A program made the translations under genes and the position numbers. A stretch of DNA of 64,000 nt from Turnera subulata (taxonomy: Eukaryota > Streptophyta > Magnoliopsida > Malpighiales > Passifloraceae). The stretch covers positions 1-64,000 of the forward strand of contig JAKUCV010003535.1 in assembly GCA_028386065.3 (NCBI GenBank), read 5' to 3'. Below the pieces are notes generated by a model. It was not told where the DNA came from, searched no databases, and saw only the letters and a program-made list of their open reading frames with translations. Each line of letters begins with the position of its first letter. The stretch's first letter is position 1. Positions 44,056 to 56,174 of this stretch are shown piece after piece.

Positions 44056-45782
44056 TGATGAGTGTGCATTTTACACTCATTTACGATCCATTTTTATAGA
44101 TTTTTGACTTACAAATATTATTTAGTTTGTTTATTTCATTGCATTTTATTCACTTTATTTCAATAATCCTATTTTCCTAATGTCCTAGTGTCGGTCTAGT
44201 AATAGGTACTAAAAAGCCGAATTTCGAGACAAAAGTGCAATTTTCTGCACGAGCAGCTCATGCAGCCCGAGCAGCACATGTAGCCCATGGCCATGTGGCA
44301 TCACCAGAGTTTTTCACAAGAAACTCTGCCCAAATTTTAAGAATTAATCCCCAAAATTATTTCTTGAAGTCTATATGGCCCACACCAACCAATAAGGAAT
44401 TATTCAAGCCAAAGTCCATGTGCACAGGCAAGTCCAACAAAGTCAAGGGAGTGTACTTGCAAAACCAAGCGCCATCAGCACACACAGGGCATTACAATGC
44501 TCTATTCATGGCAAGAAATGATTGGTGGTAACAACCCTTACACGTGGTCCCCTATCAATTCAAGTAAAGAGCCAGAAATTATCAATGTAGACCATTTCAC
44601 ATGCCACCTGCGCACGCAAAAAGGGCCATTACCTTGATTTCTTATTTCAGTACATGTGACTAAGCAGCAACCATATGTACGTGGCTTCTCAGAATTTCAA
44701 GTTGAAGAAACAATATTGGTCCAAAGACCAATTCCTGCGGCACTACACCTTTTGTGCAACGAAATGGGTGCATGGCCAAGTGACTTCTTTTGGCCTGACA
44801 TCAAATTTCAGCCACACATGTATCTTCATGGTACACTATAAAAGCCAAGGTACATGAAGTCTTCCAGCATGAATTCACTCGGCAAAACATATTTAGTAGC
44901 TAGAAAACTTGTACTTTCTTTTGCATTCTAATTCAAGCATATTTAGCTCTAGTTTTTGGAAGTTTCTTGACTTGGAAATTATCTCTTTTAGATCAAGGTT
45001 AGCTCCATTACTTGTAAGTTATTCTTGGAGTTTATAATGATGAATTATTTTCAAGTTCTTGTTATTTTCTTTAAAGCTATGTCTTGCTAAATTTGTAATC
45101 TAGGATTAGGGGATGAACTTGTTAATGTTTCCATACTTATTTAAATAAGTTTTATTTTCTGATTTTATTCTTCTTTAATTCGGTTTGTGAATCTTCACTA
45201 TGTTAGTTGCTTGATCACCAAATAGCATAAATTTATAATAGGAAAAACGTTAAGTGACAGCGTCGTTTACCTATAGAAAAACATAAACCTGGCTATAAAA
45301 ACCGACCTCGAGGGAGGCGTGCTTTTTATTGGAGATTTAGTAGGGAAATTTCTTAATGCTCTTAGTTTATTTCATCACTGGCAAATGGATAGTGGACGTA
45401 AACTAGGAAGGGATTTTACGGCTTTGTGAGAGTAGGCTATCGATCTAGTTTAGATTTCCCGTTTCTTTTAAAGAAGCTTAATTTAAGAATTTAATTCATA
45501 GATTCCACATAGGCTAGCTATGTGGTGACAGTACATGGCCTGCTTATGCATAGCTTAATTGTATGGAAATATTGGCAAGGAATTCCCCAAAGTCCTAGGT
45601 GCTTTATATATTGAATTTAATCTCGTTATTAATCGTTTTAGTCTTCGTTTCAAACATCAATCCCTCAATACTATTTTTTTTCTAGATAATCATAAATTGC
45701 TCGGTTAGATAGTACTTAGCAAAGATCCCTGTGAGACGACCTTGGTACTACAACAACCCCGTATACTTGCGGGAAGCTATCA
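44056..45782 (+). repeat. Athila-type 3' LTR
   Basis: 1727 bp, aligned over its full length with 34357-36084, with scattered differences. TATA box at 44837-44843. It is followed by the imperfect target duplication TAACT and by the continuation of the outer Tat-type leader. Confidence 0.88.
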
Positions 45783-45993
45783 TAACTCTATCATTTGAAT
45801 TGAACCCTTTGGGCACCAGGGTTCGGTAGTGCCTTAGTTGGAAGGAGATGGTGAAGGTATTAGGGATGATGGATACGTCACAACGCGATGAACCCAGTAG
45901 ACAGGGAGATAGGAGAGACATTGGAAGTCGTAGAGGTATCCTATGGCAAGAGGTGGAAAGAAGGCCGAAGCTGTGATGAAGCATCGAATTAAG

Positions 45994-46880
45994 ACACCGA
46001 GGTGACTTTGGGCCTTCTCGTGAGAGGAGATGTAAGCCCCAGTGTTTATAGTAGAAGAGGTGAGATGAGATGACTTGATTGGGCCTTCTCGTGACAGGAG
46101 ATGTAAGCCCCAATATTTATGGCAAAAGAGGGGAAATGGGATGACTTGGTTGGGCATTCTCCCAAGGAGTGGATGTGAGGCCCGATTTTTATTTTGAACC
46201 AATTTGATGAGCCAAGATGGGAAGCCGAGCTGAAGAATCAAGTTGAAGAGCTTAGCCAAAGGGCCAAATTGACAAGCCGAGTTGAGAAGTATAGTTGAGG
46301 TGTCGAGTGGAAGACGACGAGCTAAGTCGATGGGCTGAGACATTAGCATTGGATTTTCACGTGAGAAGAGATACAAGTCTGGGAATTCTCCCAAGGGGGA
46401 TGAGACAAGCCCCAATATTTTGTTGTGAACCAAGTTGATAAGCCAAGCCGGTGAGTCAAGTTGATGAGCTGAGTTGAGAAACTAGGCGGGGTAGTCGAAT
46501 CAAGTTGATAAGTTGAGATGCCGAGTTGAGGAATCGGGATGCAAAGCTGAGCCGAGCTGATGAGAGTTGACTATTCAAGCTAAACCAAGGGGGCCTTCCC
46601 ATGGGAAAAAATATAAATCCCAGCTTTGAGGGAGAAACAATGAAGAAGAACGCGGGCCTTCTGCAAGAACGGACATGTAAGCCCTGGTTTTTTGTGAACC
46701 GAGTTGAGGAGCCAAGATCAGAAGTTGAGAGAAGAACTATACAATGAGGAGCCAAGTTGATGAGCTGGGTCGAGGAACTAACCTAACGAGCCAAATTGAT
46801 GAGCAGAGCTGAGGTATCGAGTAGAGACATTGCCATTGGGCCTTTTCAATTGAACAAGAAGTGAGCCCCAATAATTAGGG
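45994..46880 (+). repeat. GGGCCTTCTC...AAGCCC repeat family
   Basis: At least six units, for example at about 46011, 46080, 46150, 46595, 46655 and 46838, with the order GGGCCTTCTC, GTGAGAGGAG, ATGTAAGCCC in the best copies. Inner arms CTTCTC/GAGAGG and outer arms GGGC/GCCC make each unit a potential hairpin. Between units run degenerate GAGCCAAGTTGATGAG-like words. Confidence 0.7.
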
Positions 46881-49254
46881 AGCAATGAAGGTGCAATGGA
46901 GTTGATGCATTCCAGAGGTGAACAAGAAGTGCAAGTGTGGGGAGAATCGATTAGAGAACATAGACCAAATTGCTATGTGTGGATAGAATGACCATTAAGA
47001 ATTGGGAGAAGTGAGGTAGTTGCTCTTTAGAGTCTAGAAGTTCAAGTCAAGCCAAAGGGTGTGACAGCTAAATTCTATGTCCAACAATCAATAGTGTCAT
47101 TGTTTGTGCTTTGTTTTTTCACATAAGGTATAAAACTCTGATTTCCTTATCTTCTTTGTATATCGGGTAAAGTGTTTACGACTTCATGATATTCCATTGG
47201 ATCAGTCTAGGGAACCACAAAACGAACTATGAAGACCTGATTCTGTGAATGTAATCCCAAACACCTACCTTAACCCACTTCCTGAATGTTTGTTAATGTC
47301 GACCTTCTTACCTGATTTGACCTTTAACACATATCCAACCTAACCTCCCTGTTGACCCCATCACACCCGCCATGAACACTTGTCTAAAAAAAAAAAATGA
47401 GTTGCTTCCCAAAAGTAAATCAAGTTTCTAAAGGTGATGCAAACAAGGGTACACCAAGTGCAAAGAAGAAGAGAGGATGGCAAGTTGATTGAGCTCAAAG
47501 AGAGTTTTTACCAAATACATATGTTCGAAATTGTCACTCCCCTCGAAGAGGAAATGAGAAGAAAAAGAAAACAAAAAAAAAAGAGGAAAAAGAGCGAAAA
47601 CGAGGAAAGGGGAGTGACCTTTAGTTCTTGAATGCTGATTCATCACCCGTTCCGTGAATTGGGAAGAAGAAGTCATAAATGAAGAAGACAAGTGTTCTCC
47701 TGCTACCTTTAGCCTTCCACTAAACACGAATCTACCAAACACCCACTATCTTCAGCCTTCCACAAAACACCACCATGACAAACATCTCAAACCCGACACC
47801 ACATTCACAGATACGTAGGCAATCCCACAACGGGCCCAGTCCATAAATTGTAGTTCCCAGATTGATTCAATGGAAAGATTGAAGTCGTTGTCATATAGAG
47901 ATGCCATACTATTGATTGTATCCTTAGTAGTCATGTAGCCCCTTATTTTGGACATGTATTTTGGGTCCTCATAAAAATTGTAAATACTAGTCAAGTCTGT
48001 CTCTCTCTAGAAACTCATTTTGAATCCGGTCATCATAAAGCACATATTTTCGATGGTCTCTTAGACACAGCTTGGCTAGATGATTTAAAATTGAGAGATA
48101 GATCTATCTCCCTAATGGCTATCCGAGTATGCCTAACCTGAGTGGTCACTATTATGCGCAAGCTTAATGGTTGCTACCTCAAAAACCGAAAAAAAGAGAA
48201 AAAAAGAAAAAAAAGAGGGTCCGCTAGGTTGAAAATCCAAAAAGGCATCCTAGGTAAAAGTTAGGACAAGCCTGCTAGGCTGAAAACCCGAGAGGGTGGC
48301 CTAGGCAAAAGTTAAGGCAATAAAAATAAAAATGAAAATGGGGATAGTAGCCAATAATGACGAATCCATACACCAGCCCACATCCTTCTACACTGAAAAG
48401 ACTACTCATTGAAGAAAGACACTAAGCAGATCATGCACAGTCATCCAGACACGTCGCCTCCGTTCATTTCCAAAGGGATATGTACTCAACCGTTTGCTTT
48501 GCTCAATTAGATGATTCTTCACCCATCAAACCTTTCGACAAGAAATATTCATCCCTGGGTCCTAATTAGAATCTGAAATAAATGAGTTCATAGTCATTGG
48601 GAATTCTTCTCTCTGAAGCTCTTGTGATTTTGATGGAATAACTCGCTTTTTCTCAAGTTGCTTAACTTTCACCTTAGCTCGAACGATTTTCAATGCTTAT
48701 GCATCATATTAGGGGTACTTGCATCCTAACATACCATATGGAAGTAGAGAGCACTTACATTAAAGAAACAGACACATCATGTAGAATTAAGAAGCACTTG
48801 CATCCGAAGAGGAAAGAGAGAAGAAAGGAGGGAAAAGAAGAGAGGAAAGGGAGAAAAACATGTCATAAGCACTTGCTTGAAAAGACAAAGCTATAGAGGC
48901 TAGAGGCACCCTCATGCATTGGAAAGACAAACGCACTGTAGACTTGCTCATGCATCACTCACACATAAAACATGAGTTTCTTGATGAGGTGGATTTGGTT
49001 AGACGATTAATGAGGGAGGCAACATCATGAATTCATCACCTAATGTAGGCTTACATTTCCTAGGATTGTTAGCTGAAGGGGCATGAACAAATCTTGTAGA
49101 TAATGGGAATTGTAGACAAGGGGCATGTCATGCCTCATTTCTCTGACTCGTCAAGCTGACATCACGTAATAGGCACACATCTACCTTGAGATTAAACCTA
49201 CATCATGACAATATGGGCATGGCGGGCTCATAATCTGGGTTAATGAGGTTGCAA

Positions 49255-49411
49255 GAGGCATGCTACCCCATCTTTGGAGTTAAATTTACGGGGCATGCTA
49301 CCCCATGCGGATTTGAGATTTGCTTGGGGCATGCTACCCCGTGAGGTTTGAACAATTGTTAGGGCATGCTACCCCATTGTTAGAGATGATACTTATCGGA
49401 GCATGCTACCA
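49255..49411 (+). repeat. five-unit array of GGGGCATGCTACCCC
   Basis: Units at about 49255, 49289, 49325, 49361 and 49399, spaced about 36 bp. The motif is nearly palindromic (GGGG/CCCC arms around GCATGC). Related GGGGCATG words occur at 49078, 49120 and 49570. Confidence 0.75.
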
Positions 49412-51958
49412 GACTCTGATTGATTGACTCCCAGGGGTACGACGGGCCCATTTAGTTGACTATGAAAAGTAGATCACCTGTTTAATTGTGGGTTGGGACA
49501 CCTGGGATGTTTGTGAACTAGCGGCACACTAAGCCCCCCTCTCCAAAACCGTGATTAGATAATGCTGAGGGCATCATGCCCCACCTCGAGAGAACCAAAC
49601 TAAGGCCATGATGTGTCCGCATTTAGGCAAGGGGAAAGATATACCCTACCTCCTTCATGCCCACTAGTGAACCCAGAAACACGAGACATATGAGCCATGA
49701 ACACATCCGACCGAGACTAGTTAGAACCTGAAATACCGAGAGACTAGATATCCAGACCGTGAAATAACACCTTTTCCGGACCAGTAAGACAATGAGAGAA
49801 CCTCAGATACCGAGAGAAAAGACAACCAGACCCCGAAGTAGACCAACCTAAAACCGAGAACCCTGAGATGAGAAAACCGAATATGAGCAAACCTTGAGAA
49901 GAACATATTGACCAAAAATTAGGGTTAATCACCTCTTAATGCTAAACCATGATTAACCATGTTGATTATCTAGTTTTGATGACTAACAAATTACAAGTGT
50001 GTTGCTAGCTATGCTTGTGTTGATTTTTGCTTACAAGAAAAATCTGGTTTCTACCGATACCATTTCTTAGACACACGACATATGGTTTTTATCGCTATCA
50101 TATCTTGCATAAATGACATATGGTTTTTACCGATACCATATCTGCGAAGCTGTCACTATCAACTTTTTGAGCAAGTTGTGTGTGGTCCTGAGGATGTTGA
50201 TTCGATTGAGAAGAAAACATACAGCAAAATATTCTATGTATGTGTGAGAAAAAGTTATGCTGAAGAGAGAGATGGAATGCTAAGAGATAAAGGGCTTATT
50301 CTATGATTTTTGAAAAAGGCAGTTTTGAGCTAAGAAAAGAGTGTATGGTCTCAGCTAGACAAGTTGTGTGGGAAATAGTGAAAAAGCTGAACTAAAGAAA
50401 GAATGGAAGAAAACGTGGGGGTGATGAAAGAGAAGGTAGAGATACCAACGCCTAGGAAGCTGAAAACTTGGGGTCCTTGTCAGAAAAAGAAGCCATGTAG
50501 GGAGACTCCCTATTACCCATCAGATTTCTCTCTCACCTCTTGCCCAAATTCAAAACCTTTAGTTCTGTCATTTAAACCCTCTTTCTTTCTTATTCCCATA
50601 AACCTGCAGTTACTAATTTTAATCCCACTCATACACGGTAACTATCATATTTCCATTAAATAGTCATTAATATAAAAAAGTGAGTGATATTCAAAAACAC
50701 CATAAGGAAAGAGAGTGAGACTTCGAGTGAAACCCTAACTGATCCTTAACCCAAAATCCTCTCTATCAACTCAGCCGTCAGAGCCCTAAAACACAAAAGC
50801 CTTCCTACTTCAAACCCAAAAGAGCATTGAAGGTTCTATTAGTCTCTTTGATAAAAGAAGATTTATGGTTGAAGTTCTTGCTCACTCATCTCTGTTGGAA
50901 TAAGTGTTGAAGGGGTATAAGGAAAATTCCATACAATTAGTGAGTTTGGAAACCATTAGTACTCCTGTCTATAAGAGATTGATTCAGGAATTCCTCAACA
51001 GCATGATGCCAAAGGCTAATAATTATGGTCATACTGTTAGTGTTTATTGTCTGATTCGTGGACAATTTGTCTTCGCCGATGCCAAATTGCTCAGGAACCT
51101 GCTCAAAGGGAAAGCTACAAAGGGGAAGTACTAAAACACTAGATCGGGCAGAACGGTTCCACATACTCCTACTGTTTTTGAGCAAAGAAGACTGTTGGTT
51201 GGTAAAGCTAGAAAGGCTTGCAAGTGTGAGGATATGTCAGCAAATCACAGATTCCAGTTGTATATCATCACAAGAGTACTCACTCCTTGGACTTGCTTGT
51301 GAACCACTTTCATCCGAATGCTTCTGTGTTCTCTGCCTCGGATTCCTCCTCTGATTAGGATGCTGATGATGATGAATCCACCGAGTAATTTTTCTTTAGA
51401 TCCCATGCCCAATTAGGATCATGTATGTGCATCTCTGAACTCATATTGCATCTTGTTTAATTTCGGTTTATGCTTTACTTTGGATATTCTGGATATGTCG
51501 GCTTTGTTTTGCTTTTGGCATTGTTGATGACAGTTCGTCTGATTATCTGCTGAACTTCTTATGACTTCTATTCACGACCATCCAAATCTGATGCTCACCT
51601 AGGATCATGCATGCTTTTATTTTAGTTTGTTTATCTGTTTCTTGAACTTTGCTGATAGTTTTTGGCATCTTCGGTGCCAATATGTTTATCTGTTGCTGTT
51701 TACTTGGTTCTTGTCTTTGCTATCTGTTGCTGTTATTTCTGTTATGGCATTCTTGGTGCCAATCTGTCCACCCTTGTTGTGCTTTTTGTGACGATAAAAC
51801 GGGGAGAGAATACTAGGTTCGGGAGCATGTGGATCTGTGTTTTTCGACATGTTCATTTCTTTTAGTATATAATGTGGCTTCTAAAATTTATGTCTTAAAT
51901 TTATTTTTCCTGCTCCTTATGCTCTAACCGCTTGAAAGTTGGACAAAACGGAAAAATA

Positions 51959-52546
51959 TCTATTATATATGTATATATAATAGAGACATGGTTCAAGAGT
52001 GATTAAAGTAGTGACACATGGAAATTTAAAAGGATATGAAAAGGACATGTGGCTCAATATTAGTTAGATGTTTGATTTTTTGAGGCTTCTTTAATTTTTT
52101 TATTCAAAATTATCACTTCAAAATAATCTCTTTTAAATTATTTCTCTTTTTAAAAATAGTAATATTTAAGTTCTCTTTTTTGATTTAAATTATGTTTTTT
52201 TAATATAATAATAAGATTTATTAGTTTTACTGAATGCATGCAGTCTCTCCCTTACAAATATAGTTTTCTCCAAATCAAACTCTTAAAATAATTTACCTTT
52301 AAATTGTATGTTTTCATATAAGTGAGTATTATTGTTATATTTTCATAATCACTTTCTTTTCTATCCTATGTTTTTTTTAATAATTAATTTTTTTATCTGT
52401 GGAGAATAAACCATTTAATCTTTCTTAATTGGATGAAATTATTATTTTTTTTAGAATGAAATTATTGTTTAATACATCCTCATTTGATTTGTCTCTCTTA
52501 ATGGATCATTATTGACTCCCGTATGTCACACGGGGTATTGTACTAA
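51959..52546 (+). mobile_element. small non-autonomous Helitron
   Basis: It starts TCTATTATATATGTATA followed by TATAATAGAGAC (Helitrons start with TC) and ends with a short hairpin CCCGT-ATGTCAC-ACGGG (52518-52534) about ten bases before TACTAAT, where Helitrons end CTRR. It lies between A and T (AAATA and TTTT flanks) and has no target duplication, as expected. The interior is AT-rich and non-coding. Confidence 0.65.
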
Positions 52547-52615
52547 TTTTATCTAGGGGAAGCATACAATACACGAAATTCACTTCTCCACATTTGTTTA
52601 AGGTTTGTCATTAAC

Positions 52616-52629
52616 AAAAAGGGGGAGAA
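52616..52629 (+). other. SIRE-like polypurine tract
   Basis: AAAAAGGGGGAGAA directly precedes the LTR, in the context TTTGTCATTAACAAAAAGGG, a form characteristic of SIRE-type Copia elements. Confidence 0.75.
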
Positions 52630-53853
52630 TGTGAATCAGATGATCATTAGTAAAATGCTTAAGGAAAATTAATTGTGTTTATTAACATAATGCTTGCACT
52701 AAATAGACACATTGATCATGTGGGTTTAATGTGCCTTTAAGTACAATTAATTATACTAATGACTAGTGCATTATATTATAAATGCCTTAACTAGGTTTTG
52801 ATTATGACAAACCTATGCATAGCATCTTGTGTACCTAAACATATATTCCAGCTCACATGGAGAATGCCCAACTCGTGAATCAAACATCCTGATCAGCCTT
52901 GGAAGATGACTGAGTGGGATTGGGTTTGGTGCTAGTAGAGCATGAAGTGTCGCTTTCATGTACAAGCTCCCATGCCGCTCTCATTTGTTTAATCCCCATG
53001 GGGATTGGTCAAGGAACCTAGTACACTATCATTTCTGGGTTCTGAATCTATGATAAAAGCAACCTTAAACAGATCAAAAAGGCAGCTGAATTCAAACTTC
53101 CTAGGTCCAACCTAGGACTATGCTAAACAATGTCATCAATGAACAAAAAAGCTGCAGTCTGGTGTGTCTCGTGCCAAAACGTGAAAGGGACAACAAGGAA
53201 GAAGACCGTTGACACTCTGGCGCCTCTGACAACAAAACGGGCTGGAATGAAAGGGACAGCTAACGGATTAATTTGAATTGAAATCATCCCTCCTGCCTCT
53301 ATATAATGGAAAGCTGATTCAAGGAGAAACTTAGAACTGCCATATTGAGATTTTGAGTTAGAGGAAAAGCCTGCAGTTCTCAAGAGAAGTAAAAAGAGAG
53401 AGAGAAGCTTTTTCCTTGTTCACATACTTAGCAATCTTTTGGAAAAGCAAAGTACTTGTACTTAGTGATAGCTTCTGTATTATTCTGAGTGATTGTGTAA
53501 AAGCAAAGCTTGGGTGAGCTTTGTGGTGAGTGTTTAGGTTTGAGTTGAGCCTAAGGGAAAAACTTGTATTAAGGGGTTTTTGGTTGAACCCGTGAAAAAC
53601 CAAGGTTAGTGAAGGTTTAGAAATCTCAAAGGGGGATCCTTGAGTAGTGGAGGTAGTCTTATGTGGCGAACCACTATAAATCGTGTGTCCAATTATCTCT
53701 AATCCTTCCTCCTTGTGTGTTAATTAGTTTGTTCATTAGGGCTCTTAAACACAAATCTCAAACACATAAACACTTTGGCATTAGAGACACCAAATCGGGT
53801 TTTAGTCAGAAAAGGCTAATTCACTCCCCTTCTTAGCTATTTTGGGCCAACAA
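52630..53853 (+). repeat. 3' LTR of the SIRE-like Copia element
   Basis: About 1.22 kb, from TGTGAATCAG after the polypurine tract to TTTTGGGCCAACA. It contains a TATA box (TATATAATGG, 53300) and the CACTCCCCTTCTTAGC stretch near its end, typical for such LTRs. No 5' LTR is present in the window. Confidence 0.7.
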
Positions 53854-53977
53854 CATGTGCAAATGAAAATTTGAAAAACCAAAAATAAAACTTATTCAAT
53901 ACCTTTTCATAGTCACCAAACTCATAAGGAGAAGAGGTGAAGAGGTATCCTGCTTCAGTATTCCACTCTTCACCAAA

Positions 53978-54116
53978 CAGTCTTTTGTTTCAGGTGAGGA
54001 TATTTATAGTTATTGATTAATTAATGAAGAAAACATTTACATTCTCCAGTCTTTTGTATCAGGTGAGGATATTTATGGTTATTGATTAATTAATGAAGAA
54101 AACATTTACATTCTCC
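53978..54116 (+). repeat. 69-bp tandem duplication
   Basis: Two adjacent copies (53978-54046, 54047-54115) beginning CAGTCTTTTGT and containing TTGATTAATTAATGAAG, with two visible differences. It lies between the SIRE-like LTR and the CLPX exon. The rest of 53854-54462 is unique AT-rich DNA. Confidence 0.85.
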
Positions 54117-54462
54117 ATAAGTCGGAGTTTGTCAAACAGTTCTTGATTGTACATCAGATATAAATTGGGATTTTTTTTTTCATGCATAGACATAGTTGGG
54201 ATTGAAACGGTATCCACTGATTCGTTTGATTGAAACCAATCCAAAAAAAAAAATTATTACACTAGTTTTGTTTATAGAACTAACTACGGTTTTAGAAGTT
54301 ATTTTGAATGGTACCAATATGCGCAGCTTGACTTGTTATTGTAAAATGTTGCACTATTACACCAATTACAAGCGTTATTGTGTATATATATATATCGTTT
54401 ATTCTGAAAGTTTTTTTCGTGGTCATTAAAGGGGCTCATTGGTCAGAGGAGATCTGCAATTT

Positions 54463-54561
54463 AGTAGGGGAGGATCCGATTTGGGTACTAGTTTCCCTAC
54501 GCCAAAGGAGATCTGCAAAGCTTTGGATAATTTTGTGATTGGTCAAGAGAGGGTTAATAAG
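54463..54561 (+). pseudogene. single-exon fragment of a CLPX-type ATPase gene
   Basis: The plus strand reads [20 protein letters not shown] followed by [11 protein letters not shown] up to 54561, then GTGATT, a plausible splice donor at the correct phase. [16 protein letters not shown] is the well-conserved segment just before the Walker A region of CLPX, the unfoldase subunit of the mitochondrial Clp protease. No neighbouring CLPX exon (Walker A GPTGSGKT, zinc-binding domain) is seen in the 600 bp upstream or in the sequence downstream. This is either the last remnant of a CLPX copy or an exon moved here. It lies 235 bp before the PDS5-like start codon on the same strand. Confidence 0.75.
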
Positions 54562-55131
54562 GTGATTGTTAGTTAGTTAAATGGCTTGTTTTTGTTTGCA
54601 CTTGTTGCTTGACAAGTTAGCACCTCTCTCTAATGTTTGGATTTCTAGGTATATGTTAAGTTGATGAAATACTCGTATGTACCCAATCTGAAAAGAACTT
54701 TAAGATTTGAAATACTCGTTTATGTTCTTCATGTGACATGAGGTTTCTCTTCTCTCGCAGAAACCTTAAAACTCACTTTTTGGGTATCTTCGTCAAATGG
54801 ACAAGAGCCAGGAGACGCCGGTTCAATTGATCGCCGAAGTTGGCGCCCACCTCTCCAGTCTCCCTCGCCCAAAAAAGGACTCCCTCGTCAAATCCCTCCG
54901 TGTACTTCCCCTTACTCTCTCTCGGTTGATTTTTTTCTTGTTTGCGTTATTTTTGCTTTCGTTGGGGTTCGTTTCATTTCCGATGGAGGAAAGGTTTCGG
55001 TTATACCGAAATATCGACTGTAAACTTTGCATTATAAGATCTGCTCATAATCAGTAGCCGCAACGAACGCCCGGGAAAACACATTTATTTTAAAAACGCA
55101 CTGTTTTTAGTGTGTGATATTTCTTTTTTTT

Positions 55132-55145
55132 GGGGGGGGGGGGGG
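55132..55145 (+). other. G14 homopolymer in intron 1 of the PDS5-like locus
   Basis: Eight or more T followed by fourteen G close to the exon 2 acceptor, an error-prone tract; the splice acceptor TTTGCAG at 55159-55165 lies just downstream. Confidence 0.8.
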
Positions 55146-56174
55146 TTCTGGTTCTTCGTTTGCAGCAAGCGGCGACTGCATTGTCACAGATTGAATTGTT
55201 GCCGGAGGCTTCCAGAAATGTCGCGGCCGTGAAGAAGGTGGAAGGTGCGGTTGATCCCCTCAGGAAATTTCTCGTTAAGCATGGACTTCAACGGCAAAAT
55301 GACAGAGATATTAAGCTTTTGTTGGCTATCTGTGTTAGTGAAATTTTTCGTATCACGGCACCCGAACCTCCTTTCGAAGATCAATATCTTCGGGTAATGA
55401 GATCCTCATGTTTGAAAGCACCGTGGCTCTGTGCTATTTTGTTTGTGTCAATTTGAGTTTGTTTAGCCTTTTGGGGTTTGACATTGCAACTGACTGTGAT
55501 TTTTTTTTTGTTTAAAAGGATATATGTAAACTCATCCTGAGTACATTTGCGGAGCTTGGTGATACTTCTAGCCCGTACTTCCTAAAGAGAGCTAAAGTGT
55601 TGGAGACTGTTGCACGTTGTAAATGTTGTGTGATAATGCTGGATATTGATTGCAATGATTTGGTCTGTCAAATGTTCAACATTTCCTTCTCCGTTGTGAG
55701 GTTAGTATGCCGTTTGGTTATGATGTTTCGATGCTTCCTTTTGAATTTAGTAGACTTCAACATCATTTCGTCAGAGAACTCATTTGCTTTTCATTATGTT
55801 TTATTTTTCGTTATCTGTCCCTTTCTGTTAGACCCCAAAGCATCTCTCCCTAAGGTTTGCTCGTAAAATGTTGGTCATGCATAACATGCGTATTGGCGTT
55901 TATTATAGCTTTAGTTGGTGGTTCTTTTTGTTTTTATTTAATAGTTGTTTTGGTTATGGTGGCCTTTCTTAAATGTCTATAATGATTGTTTTGTAGACAT
56001 CTTTTTTATGGTTAATGCATGCCTGATGTGGCCATATATCTTCTGCTTGACAGGGAACATCATGAGAAGAGTTTGGTCGATGATATCTTGTCTACAATGA
56101 AATACATGTTAAATGAGGAAGCTTCAACAACACTTATGGATGTAATTTTGCGAAATCTTGTCAAGGAAGAAAAG

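Larger units (their letters stand above)
34357..45782 (+). mobile_element. Athila-type Gypsy element with pol replaced by Tat-type DNA
   Basis: LTRs at 34357-36084 and 44056-45782, starting TGATGAGT and ending in ATCA, similar throughout. The primer site at 36091-36108 and the polypurine tract AAGTTTGGGGTGG just before the 3' LTR are classic for Athila. Flanks are GAACT (34352-34356) and TAACT (45783-45787), a 5-bp duplication with one change; the inner Tat copy shows the empty site (ATGAACTCAATT, 41749). Gag is present, but protease, reverse transcriptase and integrase are absent: 37438-42432 comes from a different element. Confidence 0.85.
45783..49914 (+). other. outer Tat-type element, remaining leader and internal DNA
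   Basis: Continuation of the leader broken at 34356 (compare 41757-42430). It holds the GGGCCTTCTC...GCCC repeats and AAGTTGATGAGCC-type words (45994-46880), purine-rich runs (47450-47640, 48195-48225), the CTAGG(T/C)TGAAAA(C/T)CC...CCTAGG(C/T)AAAAGTTA words (48226-48315) seen in plant Tat elements, and the GGGGCATGCTACCCC array (49255-49411). No protease, reverse transcriptase or integrase is readable and no 3' LTR is found, so most of the element is deleted. Confidence 0.6.
49915..52629 (+). pseudogene. 3' internal part of a SIRE-like Copia element
   Basis: AT-rich, mostly non-coding DNA that leads into a SIRE-type polypurine tract and LTR. Between 50900 and 51390 the plus strand can be read with frame breaks as a decayed protein: VYKRLIQEFLNSMM, VSVYCLIRGQFVFADAKLL, and in another frame NHFHPNASVFSASDSSSD, a stop, and an acidic DADDDESTE end. 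Such an extra open frame after pol is known in SIRE elements (often called env-like), but the match here is from memory of the style and not certain. Nothing of gag, integrase or reverse transcriptase remains. A Helitron-like insertion lies at 51959-52546. Confidence 0.4.

Noticed and set aside
50403..50663. Open frame of 86 residues upstream of the SIRE-like LTR
   Set aside because: No recognisable domain; probably part of decayed retroelement DNA.
54196..54429. Open frame of 77 residues upstream of the CLPX exon
   Set aside because: AT-rich, no family features, no codon bias and no splice context.
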